64,000 nt of DNA from Nitrospinaceae bacterium (GCA_029261655.1 JAJDAY010000024.1:1-64000); one strand, 5' to 3'. Positions 8,331-15,868 are shown, numbered from the stretch's first letter. Notes: generated by a model from the sequence alone, not told the origin. Program-made: numbers and translations.

Positions 8331-8879
8331 CTAATGACCGTGGCCGCCTCTTTTTTCAAAATACTCGTCGTAACGTTGAACAAAATCCTTCGATTCTCCT
8401 AATGGCAAATGACAGCTACGGCATTTTGCATAATCCACTTTAATGGGTTTTCCGTCGGCAGAAAAAGCGGAATAAATCCAGTCACCGTTTTTTAAATCTT
8501 TGGGAGCGTTTTTCCCCCAGCCTTTTTGTTTTTCCATAACGTAAACCTTCGCTATCTGGTCTTTCACCAGTTTTCCAGAGGCATCTTTTTCAAAGTTCCC
8601 ATCAGTGCCTTTTCTGGGATTAAATATTGCCATTACCAGAACGGACCCATCAGGAAAGGCTTCTCCCTTATGGGCTTTTTCTCCTGCCGGATTGACATAA
8701 AGATCACGCACTGCATTGGGTTTTTGAATGCCATGCAGAAATTTGGGAAACTTTTCGTAATCCGAAGGAAAAGACAGTTCCCCATCTTTCGGGGTCGATC
8801 CCGATTGGGCGTTAGAAACAAACAGGAAGGATCCAATACCAATAATAAAAGCCAAAGCAATTGCGAATGTGTTTTTCAT
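8331..8879 (-). CDS. cytochrome P460-family c-type haem protein
   Basis: A 182-residue exported protein: signal peptide (NTFAIALAFIIGIGSFLFV), a P460-like core (DLYVNPAGEKAHKGEAFPDGSVLVMAIF, KVYVMEKQKGWG) and a C-terminal CRSCH haem c motif (about Cys153, Cys156, His157). In this family the haem is further cross-linked to a lysine and the enzymes oxidise hydroxylamine or detoxify NO. Whether that cross-link exists here cannot be told from sequence. ATG 8879 is preferred over 8891 because GGAGA sits about 7 bases before it. The C-terminus GGHGH may add a metal ligand. Neighbours are a DsrE-like protein and copper-related genes. Confidence 0.85.
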   Translation of the reverse strand: MKNTFAIALAFIIGIGSFLFVSNAQSGSTPKDGELSFPSDYEKFPKFLHGIQKPNAVRDLYVNPAGEKAHKGEAFPDGSVLVMAIFNPRKGTDGNFEKDASGKLVKDQIAKVYVMEKQKGWGKNAPKDLKNGDWIYSAFSADGKPIKVDYAKCRSCHLPLGESKDFVQRYDEYFEKRGGHGH

Positions 8880-8973
8880 TTCGTTCTCCATATTTTCATA
8901 GAATTGTCAGCTGAAAAATAACGGATTGAGTCCGCTAATTTTCCAGAAACATTTCCAGATTCAGGGTTAAGTT

Positions 8974-8987
8974 ATTGTCCGAACAAT
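8974..8987. promoter_or_regulatory. dyad upstream of the cytochrome P460 gene
   Basis: ATTGT-CCGA-ACAAT is a perfect 5+5 dyad about 95 bases before the P460 start. Its form suits a dimeric regulator site, but it does not match an operator I know and could be chance. Confidence 0.3.
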
Positions 8988-8991
8988 TTCG

Positions 8992-9052
8992 ATCAGGCAA
9001 AGGCGGTTTTTAGCGCAGGAATAAACCCTCGCGCACCACAACCCTGCCTGAT
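8992..9052. other. nested inverted repeats, possible structured RNA or terminator
   Basis: An outer 8-bp perfect stem (ATCAGGCA / TGCCTGAT) encloses an inner hairpin GCGCAGG / CCT-c-GCGC with a 7-base loop. It lies in the 217-base gap between the P460 start and the end of the His-rich gene. No T-run follows on the minus strand, so it is not a classical terminator for that gene. Confidence 0.4.
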
Positions 9053-9096
9053 AAAAATCAAACATTTAGGTCATCAGTAACTTTAGTATGGGAGAA

Positions 9097-9510
9097 CTAA
9101 ATTTGGGGAGGATGATCGATCGATCGTATGGTGGAATAACGATATAAATCCAAGGGAAAACCATTACTTTTCGAACTCACTAAAACTGTCAGAATGAGAT
9201 CTTCATGGCTGAAGAATATTTTTTGGATAGGAGGAAACGGTATGGATTTTTGTGAAAAAGGCAATCCACCGCAGTCCGGGCCAATAACAATTCTTTGCAA
9301 CTGCCTTTTGGATTTTAATAGATGCGGACAAGGATTGCTAATGGAATGGCCCAACAACGCACAGTGATGGGGTTTTTCCTTAGAGGTCTTGTGCAACTGA
9401 GAACCTTCGGAGTGATGATCGTGGTGCATTCCCGCAAATGCCGGAGCTGATAAAATAAGTGCCCCTAACAAAACCAGCATTCCAAAAACTGTGAGTTTGA
9501 TTCCATGCAT
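9097..9510 (-). CDS. small exported His/Cys-rich protein
   Basis: 137 residues. A clear signal peptide ends near APAFA-GM, and the mature protein begins with a histidine cluster (MHHDHHSEG), followed by KPHHCALLGH, NPCPHLL and a third Cys near GPDCGG. The clustering of His and Cys suggests periplasmic binding of copper or another soft metal. It lies 90 bases downstream of copA on the same strand, which fits a copper-handling accessory. I do not recognise a named family, and the C-terminal half is featureless. Confidence 0.68.
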   Translation of the reverse strand: MHGIKLTVFGMLVLLGALILSAPAFAGMHHDHHSEGSQLHKTSKEKPHHCALLGHSISNPCPHLLKSKRQLQRIVIGPDCGGLPFSQKSIPFPPIQKIFFSHEDLILTVLVSSKSNGFPLDLYRYSTIRSIDHPPQI

Positions 9511-9600
9511 ACTTCAAATATATCTTTATGTATTCCAATAAATCAAGTTTTTTTCCAAAACACCATTTCCATTAATGTACCAAATGAAAAACAGGGCAAA

Positions 9601-12096
9601 TCACTGATCACGCACCGTTTGGAAATGTTTCAAGAGCAGTGCGTTACTGACCACGGAAACCGAACTCAAGGACATGGCGCCCGCCGCATAGATGGGTTCT
9701 AGAAGAATTCCATAAATGGGGAAAAACACGCCCGCCGCCAAAGGAATTCCAAGGACGTTATAGAAAAATGCCCAGAACAGGTTTTGCCTGATTTTGCTCA
9801 TGGTTTTTTTACTGAGTAGAATCGCGTCGGCCACGGCATTGAGGTCCTCGGTCATCAGCGTGATGTCGGAGGCTTCCATGGCAATGTCGGTTCCCGATCC
9901 AATGGCGATCCCGATATTCGCTTCTGCCAGTGCGGGCGCATCGTTGATCCCGTCTCCCACCATGGCGACGAATCGGCCCTTCTGTTTCATTTTTTTAACT
10001 TCTTCCGCTTTCCCGGCGGGAAGCACCTCGGACAACACCCGGTCGATGTTAAGCTCCCGGGCAATGGCCTGAGCGGTTTGGGCGTGGTCGCCGGTGATCA
10101 TCACCACTTCCAGTCCCATGTTTTTTAATTTTCCAACCACCTGTCTGGCTTGCGGTTTCACGGTGTCGGCGGAGGCGATCAATCCCGCCGGTTTTTTCCC
10201 GATGGCCAGGATCATGGGGGTTTTCCCCTGCCGGGCCATCTCCTCGATACGGTCTCTCATTGTGGAAATATCGACCCCGTCTTCGGCCATCATTTTCAAA
10301 TTGCCGAGAGAAATTTCCAGCCCATCCACTTCTCCCTGCACGCCAAACCCCGGACGTGTTTTAAAACCAGTAACGGAAATCAGCTTCAAGCCACGCCTCC
10401 CGGCTTCCTGAAGAACCGCCTGAGCCAGAGGATGCTCCGATCCTTTTTCAAGCGACGCGGAAAGTATCAGCAATCGTTCAGGAGAAATATTTGCCTCGGT
10501 TTCGACGAAGACATCCGTCACTTCCGGTTTGCCCCAGGTGAGGGTCCCGGTTTTATCAAAAATGACCGTGTCCAGTTTTTGCGCCTGCTCCAGAGTTTCT
10601 CCGCCTTTAATCAGGATGCCCATTTCGGCTCCCTTGCCGGTTCCAACCATGATGGCCGTCGGCGTGGCCAACCCCAATGCGCAAGGGCAGGCAATGATGA
10701 GCACGGAAATAAAAATCATCAAGGCAAAAATAAACGGCGCCGTCGGCAGGGCGACCATGGAACCACCCCACCCCCACCAGATGAAAAATGCCAGAAGAGC
10801 GAGTCCGATCACGATGGGCACAAAAATCCCCGCGACCTTGTCGGCCAGCCTTTGCACCGGGGCTTTCGACCCCTGGGCCTCCTCAACCAGTTTGATGATC
10901 CTTGACAACACCGAATCTTTGCCCAGATGTGTGGCGCGACATTTAAAGTATCCGGTCTTGTTAATGCTTGCGCCGAAAACAGCGTCGCCCGTTGTTTTTT
11001 CAACGGGAACGCTTTCCCCTGAAATCATCGATTCATCCAGGACGGCGGTTCCTTCAATGATCTCACCGTCGACCGGGATTTTTTCGCCCGAACGGACGAT
11101 CACCGTGTCTCCCGGAACCACCTGGGAAATCAGGACTTCGATTTCTTCTCCATGGCGCTCGACGCGGGCGGTTTTCGGTTGCAGTCCCATGAGTTTTTTG
11201 ATCGCCGAGGAAGCCCTGCTTTTGGCCCGCGCTTCCAGCCAGCGCCCCAACAGCACCAGCGCAATGATCATCGCCGAGGTGTCGTAATACACGACAACCT
11301 TTTGCCCCAAAAATTCAACCGACGATGGGAAGAAGGTCACGAACGCGCTGAAAAAATACGCCGCGGAGGTTCCGACCGCAATGAGGGTGTTCATGTCGGC
11401 GTAGCCATGTTTCAAGCCCGCCCAGGTGCCCCGGTAAAATTGCCATCCCGCCCAGAACTGGACAGGCGTCGCCAGCAGAAACAGCCAGAAATGAAAAAAT
11501 GGCGAGTTTGCGTTTGGCAGAGCCGGCAAGGTCTCCTGCATGCCGCTCAACATGATGACGGCTCCAAGAACCGCGCTGATGATAAATTTATTTTTTACCC
11601 GACGGGATTCCCGCTCCTGCCGTTCATCTTCGTCAGCCGACTTGCTGTCCTCTTCTTCATCGGACAGGAGGTTGTAGCCAATGTCCTGAAGAGCGGATTG
11701 GAAGTTTGCAAATTCAGTCACCGAGGGAAGATACTCGACCACCGCTTTTTCAGTCGCCAGATTCACACGCGCCGACGTAACTCCCTCAAGACCCGACAAT
11801 TTGGCCTCCACACGGGAAACGCAGGAAGCGCAGGTCATTCCTTCCACCTGAAACGCTTTCCGGCTCTTCGGAACCTGAAACCCCAGCTTCTCTATCGTCC
11901 GGGAAACCTCGGCAGGAGAAATTTTCTCTGCATCGAAATCAACGACAGCCACCTCGGCCCCAAAGTTGACGCTGGCTTTATGGACGCCTTCCAGTTCCCC
12001 CACTTTTTTTTCGATCCTGGAGGCGCAACTGGCGCAACTCATGCCTTGCACCGGAAAATTAATGGATTGGCTTTTGAATGTTTTTGTTACAGACAT
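9601..12096 (-). CDS. copA: copper-exporting P1B-type ATPase
   Basis: An 831-residue P1B-type ATPase. Two N-terminal HMA metal-binding domains carry GMSCASC (Cys21/Cys24) and GMTCASC (Cys89/Cys92). These are followed by membrane helices, the actuator motif GESVPVEK, the transmembrane CPC motif in ACPCALGLATPTA, the phosphorylation site DKTGTLTWG, SEHPLAQAV, and GDGINDAPAL. The last helices carry YNVLGIPLAAG and MSLSSVSVVSNA, the conserved residues for Cu(I). It pumps Cu+ out of the cytoplasm for detoxification or for loading periplasmic cuproproteins. An inverted repeat lies just upstream of the start. Confidence 0.96.
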   Translation of the reverse strand: MSVTKTFKSQSINFPVQGMSCASCASRIEKKVGELEGVHKASVNFGAEVAVVDFDAEKISPAEVSRTIEKLGFQVPKSRKAFQVEGMTCASCVSRVEAKLSGLEGVTSARVNLATEKAVVEYLPSVTEFANFQSALQDIGYNLLSDEEEDSKSADEDERQERESRRVKNKFIISAVLGAVIMLSGMQETLPALPNANSPFFHFWLFLLATPVQFWAGWQFYRGTWAGLKHGYADMNTLIAVGTSAAYFFSAFVTFFPSSVEFLGQKVVVYYDTSAMIIALVLLGRWLEARAKSRASSAIKKLMGLQPKTARVERHGEEIEVLISQVVPGDTVIVRSGEKIPVDGEIIEGTAVLDESMISGESVPVEKTTGDAVFGASINKTGYFKCRATHLGKDSVLSRIIKLVEEAQGSKAPVQRLADKVAGIFVPIVIGLALLAFFIWWGWGGSMVALPTAPFIFALMIFISVLIIACPCALGLATPTAIMVGTGKGAEMGILIKGGETLEQAQKLDTVIFDKTGTLTWGKPEVTDVFVETEANISPERLLILSASLEKGSEHPLAQAVLQEAGRRGLKLISVTGFKTRPGFGVQGEVDGLEISLGNLKMMAEDGVDISTMRDRIEEMARQGKTPMILAIGKKPAGLIASADTVKPQARQVVGKLKNMGLEVVMITGDHAQTAQAIARELNIDRVLSEVLPAGKAEEVKKMKQKGRFVAMVGDGINDAPALAEANIGIAIGSGTDIAMEASDITLMTEDLNAVADAILLSKKTMSKIRQNLFWAFFYNVLGIPLAAGVFFPIYGILLEPIYAAGAMSLSSVSVVSNALLLKHFQTVRDQ

Positions 12097-12119
12097 ATCG
12101 GAACGCTCAAAAATGGAAA

Positions 12120-12137
12120 TATCCTGGTATCAGGATA
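12120..12137. promoter_or_regulatory. candidate operator upstream of copA
   Basis: TATCCTG-gtat-CAGGATA is a perfect 7+7 dyad ending 24 bases before the copA start. Its layout is broadly like CsoR-type copper operators, but the regulator is not in the window. Confidence 0.5.
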
Positions 12138-12225
12138 CACCTATTTGATGAAAATTTTTGTCCGCCGGATTTTTTTGTCTTAAGGGAAAAGAGCTTTTAG
12201 AGGAGGGAAAGAACGGTTTTACGTT

Positions 12226-12666
12226 TTATTTTTTGGTGAAGAGTCCTTTGAGAGTGAACACCCCGTAAAATAGAAAAAGGATCGCGATCAGACCTTTTGA
12301 AAATGAATTACTATTGACCGCTTCGGTGAACAGAAACAGGCCCACTCCGCTCAGAACCGCACCTATGAAAAAATAACCCACGGCTTTAAAAATGGGTATG
12401 CGGTCGGGTTTATGTTCGGTTTCGCGTTTTTGTTTGAGTTCCCATCTCCAACGCAGGATATAGTAGGTCTGCCGACACCAGGAGATCAACCCTGAATCGG
12501 CTATCAGGCTGGTCTGGCAATACATGCAATTGGAATCGGTGGTTCTATTTGGAAACCCGCAATTCAGGCAGATTTTGGAGTTCGGATTTTGATTCAAAAG
12601 GGTCTCTTTTTTCGGTTTGCCCATAATCGACCGGGGGTTTCCTGATAGAAGCGCCAAAACAGACAT
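12226..12666 (-). CDS. zinc-ribbon membrane protein of unknown function
   Basis: 146 residues. The N-terminal third contains CLNCG and CMYCQ, a four-cysteine zinc ribbon near residues 34-50. Two hydrophobic helices near the C-terminus (IFKAVGYFFIGAVLSGVG and the LIAILFLFYGVF region) should place it in the inner membrane with the ribbon in the cytoplasm. ATG 12666 and an internal ATG at 12624 are both possible starts; neither has a strong ribosome site. It is transcribed divergently from the next gene. No specific function can be assigned. Confidence 0.65.
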   Translation of the reverse strand: MSVLALLSGNPRSIMGKPKKETLLNQNPNSKICLNCGFPNRTTDSNCMYCQTSLIADSGLISWCRQTYYILRWRWELKQKRETEHKPDRIPIFKAVGYFFIGAVLSGVGLFLFTEAVNSNSFSKGLIAILFLFYGVFTLKGLFTKK

Positions 12667-12904
12667 ATTCGCTCTATCTCAATGAAAATAAATGACTTTC
12701 GTGATGTGCTTCAATTCTATACTGATTGATTTAGCGTGTCAATCCTCAAACAATCCGGCACGATTCATCCTGCCCAAAAGTCATTGTAAATCCAACCTTA
12801 AAATAATTTATCAAAAACCCGCTGGAATTGGATATTATTGGAATAATCAGAGAAATTTCAGCCTCTTTGCTTCTACCTTATTTTTCAACTTTTGGAGATT
12901 AAAC

Positions 12905-13717
12905 ATGAAATGGTTCATCCCCGGTCTGGTCTTGTGGGTTCATTTATTGGCTTCGGCAGGCTTCGCTGAGAACGCGAAAGACACCTCGGGGACAGAAAAT
13001 ATGGCTTTCATCGCCGGCGGAATTTATGAAATGGGGAGTCGGCGATCCCTCAAGGAACTGAATCCCGTAGACCTCATGAACACCGACCGTCACGCCCTGG
13101 GGCCGGAAAACCCCGCCCATCATGTGCATGTGGACGGATTCTATATGGACCTTTATGAAGTCACCAACGCCGAATACGAGAAATTTGTAACCGCCGAAGG
13201 CAGGAAAAAATCAAGATTCGCTGACGATCCCGATTTCAATGGACCCCGTCAACCCGTCGTCGGTGTCAGCTGGAAAGAAGCCGTTCAATACTGCGCCTGG
13301 AAAGGTAAGCGTTTGCCCACCGAGGCGGAATGGGAGAAAGCGTCCCGCGGCAAGCGTCGAATTGTCTATCCCTGGGGCAACGTAGCGCCGGACAGCAAAA
13401 AGGTAAATTTCAATGAGGAATTAAAAAAAACCGCACCCGTCGGTTCCTATGAGGAAGGAAAATCCGACTACGGCATTTACGACCTTTCGGGCAATGTCTC
13501 CGAGTGGACCCACGACTGGCACCTTCCTGAATATTACTTATTCTCCCCCAAGAAAAATCCGCAAGGGTTTGAACGCGGACAGTACAAGGTGATCCGGGGC
13601 GGCAATTGGAGAAACGACGCGTTCAACGTCAATATGACCTACCGCAACGCCACCGTTCCCTCCATGAAAAACAACACGGTCGGTTTTCGTTGCGTCAAAA
13701 GCGCCGAGGGGGAATGA
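12905..13717 (+). CDS. exported FGE/SUMF1-like protein without the active-site cysteine
   Basis: 270 residues from ATG 12905, with a signal peptide ending near AGFA-EN. The rest is an FGE-sulfatase (SUMF1) domain: FIAGGIYEMGS, VDGFYMDLYEVTNAEYEKF, PVVGVSWKEAVQYCAW, KRLPTEAEWEKA, YDLSGNVSEW, VIRGGNWRN and VGFRCV. True formylglycine-generating enzymes use a cysteine pair in the segment after RGG(S)W. Here that segment (NWRNDAFNVNMTYRNA) has none, so oxidase activity is unlikely. The ORF-track start at 12692 is an upstream extension. The stop overlaps the next start (ATGA), so the two are translationally coupled. Confidence 0.85.
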   Translation: MKWFIPGLVLWVHLLASAGFAENAKDTSGTENMAFIAGGIYEMGSRRSLKELNPVDLMNTDRHALGPENPAHHVHVDGFYMDLYEVTNAEYEKFVTAEGRKKSRFADDPDFNGPRQPVVGVSWKEAVQYCAWKGKRLPTEAEWEKASRGKRRIVYPWGNVAPDSKKVNFNEELKKTAPVGSYEEGKSDYGIYDLSGNVSEWTHDWHLPEYYLFSPKKNPQGFERGQYKVIRGGNWRNDAFNVNMTYRNATVPSMKNNTVGFRCVKSAEGE

Positions 13718-14103
13718 TGAACAGGACCTCTGACGAACAAAAATCTGTGGTTTTAAAAGCAATCGATAAGGCAAGCGCGCAATGGAAATCGGCCTTTAAC
13801 TCAGGCGATGCAGATGGTTGTGCAACCCAATACGAAAAGACCGCCGTCATGCATGCCAGGCCCTTTGGCATATTCACCGGGACCTCTGAAATCCAGGAGT
13901 TCTGGCAAAAGCTCATCGACGATGGATTCGCGGATGTTGAGTATTTAGATCCTCAGATAGAGGTCATTGATGAAAAAAGCGCCCTGCTGACCTCCGGCTG
14001 GAAAATGAATAAAGCCAGGGGTGTCATTCATAAAGAACTTTGGGTCATCCAGGAAGATGGCACCGCGAAACTACGCGAAGATGATTTTGAAGCCACAGGG
14101 TGA
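13714..14103 (+). CDS. SnoaL/DUF4440-like protein
   Basis: 129 residues in a cystatin-like alpha/beta fold pattern: an N-terminal helix ending KSAFNSGDADGCATQY, then AVMHARPFGIFTGTSEIQEFW, and strands EVIDEKSALLTSGWKM and HKELWVIQEDG. This is the NTF2-like SnoaL/DUF4440 pattern seen in small hydrolases, isomerases and ligand-binding proteins. The ATG at 13714 overlaps the stop of the FGE-like gene by four bases; the ORF track's start at 13606 lies inside that gene in another frame. No signal peptide is seen, unlike its exported partner. Function is not known. Confidence 0.75.
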   Translation: MMNRTSDEQKSVVLKAIDKASAQWKSAFNSGDADGCATQYEKTAVMHARPFGIFTGTSEIQEFWQKLIDDGFADVEYLDPQIEVIDEKSALLTSGWKMNKARGVIHKELWVIQEDGTAKLREDDFEATG

Positions 14104-14108
14104 GAAGG

Positions 14109-14148
14109 TGTCGTAGATGCATTGCTTTTAAACAATGCATCTACGACA
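14109..14148. terminator. perfect 16-bp inverted repeat between convergent genes
   Basis: TGTCGTAGATGCATTG and its exact reverse complement flank an 8-base loop. It lies just after the SnoaL-like stop and before the end of the convergent SRPBCC gene. The stem is long enough to terminate transcription, but there is no T-run on either side. Confidence 0.55.
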
Positions 14149-14172
14149 AGTTTATCAAGTGGATATTTGACC

Positions 14173-14649
14173 TCAATTTGTGTTGCATTCAGATCCCGTT
14201 TGAAAACACCGGGCTTCCGGTTTTTGTCCCTCGGAAACAGCTTTGAGAAGCGGGAAAGCCTTTGTCTCCCAACCTTCGGCAAAACCCTTGGCGGCATCCT
14301 GATCGCGAAGATTATAATGCCGTAAAGTAAGACGAGTCGCGTTGCCTTCCGGTTTCAGCGTCACTTCAACGGTTGAGTCTCCAATTTCCATATCATGGAG
14401 TCCGCCCCAGGTGAAGACGACCTTTTCAAACGGTGAAACTTCCACGTATTCGCCCCGGCAGTGAAGTCCGTCGTTCGTGCCCACATGAAAAATTCCACCG
14501 GGTCGGGCGTCGGCTTCCACAATCTCGCCAAACCATTCTTTCATCTTCGCTTCATCGGTCAGATACGGGAAAATGGTCTCCGGTTGGGCTTCAATAACCA
14601 CTTCCCGGGTGATCTCAAACTGTTTGGTCGTGTTTTCTCCAGTGTTCAT
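14173..14649 (-). CDS. SRPBCC/AHSA1-domain protein
   Basis: 158 residues with the START-like ligand-binding fold of the AHSA1 type: REVVIEAQPETIFPYLTD at the N-terminus, MKEWFGE, then ARPGGIFHVG, FEKVVFTWGG, STVEVTLKPEG and a C-terminal helix around GFAEGWE. These proteins bind hydrophobic ligands or assist Hsp90-like chaperones. The start at ATG 14649 overlaps the ArsR stop by four bases; the ORF track's longer frame reads back through the regulator. The ArsR-SRPBCC pair is a common bacterial cassette, usually co-repressed by the ArsR protein. Confidence 0.86.
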   Translation of the reverse strand: MNTGENTTKQFEITREVVIEAQPETIFPYLTDEAKMKEWFGEIVEADARPGGIFHVGTNDGLHCRGEYVEVSPFEKVVFTWGGLHDMEIGDSTVEVTLKPEGNATRLTLRHYNLRDQDAAKGFAEGWETKAFPLLKAVSEGQKPEARCFQTGSECNTN

Positions 14650-14966
14650 TTTTTCCTCCCACGTTGTTTTTCGTCTTTTTCGGCCACGGCTTTCAGTTTC
14701 GCCAACCGCGGATCCCAGAAATCTTCCAGTAGAGCTTTTATTTCGGCAAACCCTTCCGGTCGCAGGCGATACATCCGGCTGGTTCCCGCACGACGCTCGG
14801 TGACAAGCCCCGCCTTCCTGAGAACCCCCAGATGTTGCGACACTGCAGGACGGGTGATATTTTTGAACCTCCCGGCAATCTCGCCTGCGGACTTCTCCTC
14901 CCAACGGATCATCCGTAAAATTGAAAATCGGGTGGGTTCTGCCAATGCCTGAATCGTTTCTAACAT
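14646..14966 (-). CDS. ArsR-family transcriptional repressor
   Basis: A 106-residue winged-helix protein. LAEPTRFSILRMI and a recognition helix region TRPAVSQHLGVLRKAGLV are characteristic of ArsR/SmtB. The metal-binding cysteine motif of arsenic or zinc sensors is absent, so this is the metal-independent subgroup that accompanies SRPBCC proteins. A perfect 16-bp palindrome lies 17 bases upstream of the start, so it probably represses its own two-gene operon. The C-terminus is basic (EKDEKQRGRKK). Confidence 0.9.
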   Translation of the reverse strand: MLETIQALAEPTRFSILRMIRWEEKSAGEIAGRFKNITRPAVSQHLGVLRKAGLVTERRAGTSRMYRLRPEGFAEIKALLEDFWDPRLAKLKAVAEKDEKQRGRKK

Positions 14967-14982
14967 GACCTTATGTTAGATA

Positions 14983-14998
14983 ACACTTACGTAAGTGT
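14983..14998. promoter_or_regulatory. operator of the ArsR/SRPBCC operon
   Basis: ACACTTACGTAAGTGT is a perfect 16-bp palindrome immediately upstream of the ArsR start. Symmetric sites of this kind are bound by ArsR dimers. A second, looser dyad (TAACAT, 6 bases, ATGTTA) overlaps the start codon. Confidence 0.72.
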
Positions 14999-15098
14999 CA
15001 ACTAAAATATTAATTTATTTTTGCTTTGGAATCGCGCTTTTAGGTCAGCGTCTTATATTAGGAAGAGATTCAAGAGGGAGGAAAGGTTTTTCTGTGCT

Positions 15099-15428
15099 TT
15101 ATTTCGGCGGAAGAGATTTCACATAATCAAAAGCCCGGCCTACCCATGACCGTAGTTCATCCTCCGATTGATAACCTTGGGGACTCAAATACACCATGGT
15201 TTTGATGACTTTGCCGGTAAAATCCATTTTGCGGATATGGGGCTCTTGCAACGCTTTGGCCGCACGGTCTTCTCCTAAACGAAGGACGATATCCTTCTTG
15301 ACGACTCCGCAGATCATGTTCCCGTGGAGCATAAATGCGATCCCGCCAAACATTTTTCGTTCAGAAATTCCCCGGCGTCTCTTCAAAACCCCGCGAACTT
15401 GATCGGCAACCGCTTCATTGTAGGCCAT
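15099..15428 (-). CDS. TfoX N-terminal-domain protein
   Basis: 109 residues matching the TfoX_N domain: an N-terminal AVADQVRGVLKRRRGISERKMF helix, then FGGIAFMLHGNMICGVV and DIVLRLGEDRA. Full-length TfoX/Sxy controls competence and catabolite genes in gamma-proteobacteria. Stand-alone N-terminal-domain proteins like this are widespread and lack an established role. No signal peptide or membrane segment. It is 8 bases downstream of the hendecad-repeat gene on the same strand, so they may be transcribed together. No competence genes are in the window. Confidence 0.83.
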   Translation of the reverse strand: MAYNEAVADQVRGVLKRRRGISERKMFGGIAFMLHGNMICGVVKKDIVLRLGEDRAAKALQEPHIRKMDFTGKVIKTMVYLSPQGYQSEDELRSWVGRAFDYVKSLPPK

Positions 15429-15436
15429 ATTGAACG

Positions 15437-15868
15437 TTACCTGTATTGATAATCATAGCGGTAGCGATGGCCTTCAGAATACCTGAATTCATCCCGCCAA
15501 TCTCTGCGGAACCCCCGTTCCCAATCTTTCCGATATTCTTTTCCGGCTTGTCTCCCTTTATTGCCAGTTTCCTGGAAAACCTTCTCTTTCTCGCGCCGCA
15601 CAACATTCCTGGCTTTTTCTCTCTCGCGCCGCACGCTATTTTTGGCCTTTTCTCTATCTCTTCGAATAATATTTCCAGCTTTTTCTCGTTTCCGTCGAAC
15701 TTTATTTCTAGCCTTTTCTACCTCCCTGGAAACTTCCCGTTTGCCTTTCTTCCATTCTTTATATTCCCCTTTTTTCCCAATGTCCTGATCCGCATAAGAA
15801 AACGATAAAGGGGAAAAAAATATGTAAGCCGAAATCATCAAACACACAGTTTTATTAAATGGCGGCAT
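15437..15868 (-). CDS. exported Arg/Lys/Glu-rich protein with hendecad repeats
   Basis: 143 residues from ATG 15868, which has GAGGT about 8 bases upstream; the ORF track begins at 15919. A signal peptide (hydrophobic around CLMISAYIFFSPLSF, cleavage near SYA-DQ) precedes a very charged region containing four 11-residue repeats of the form KA-x-N-x-x-RR-x-RE. Eleven-residue periodicity favours a right-handed coiled coil. The C-terminus is Arg/Tyr-rich (RYRYDYQYR). The role is unknown; a periplasmic structural or nucleic-acid- or envelope-binding role is only a guess. Confidence 0.65.
   Translation of the reverse strand: MPPFNKTVCLMISAYIFFSPLSFSYADQDIGKKGEYKEWKKGKREVSREVEKARNKVRRKREKAGNIIRRDREKAKNSVRREREKARNVVRREKEKVFQETGNKGRQAGKEYRKDWERGFRRDWRDEFRYSEGHRYRYDYQYR
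15580..15711. repeat. four tandem 33-bp repeats
   Basis: Four consecutive 33-base units, each beginning CTTTTTCTC or a close variant, encode the 11-residue repeats of the exported charged protein. The units have diverged at the DNA level while keeping the amino-acid pattern, which suggests selection on the protein. Confidence 0.75.

Noticed and set aside
10150-12183. Large plus-strand ORFs opposite copA (251, 252 and 343 codons)
   Set aside because: They are antisense to a well-defined ATPase gene and have shadow-type composition.
12692-12904. 71-codon N-terminal extension of the FGE-like ORF
   Set aside because: The signal peptide begins exactly at ATG 12905 and the extension has no conserved character.
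14650-14904. N-terminal part of the 243-codon SRPBCC ORF
   Set aside because: This part overlaps the ArsR gene in another frame; the true start is ATG 14649 with ATGA coupling.
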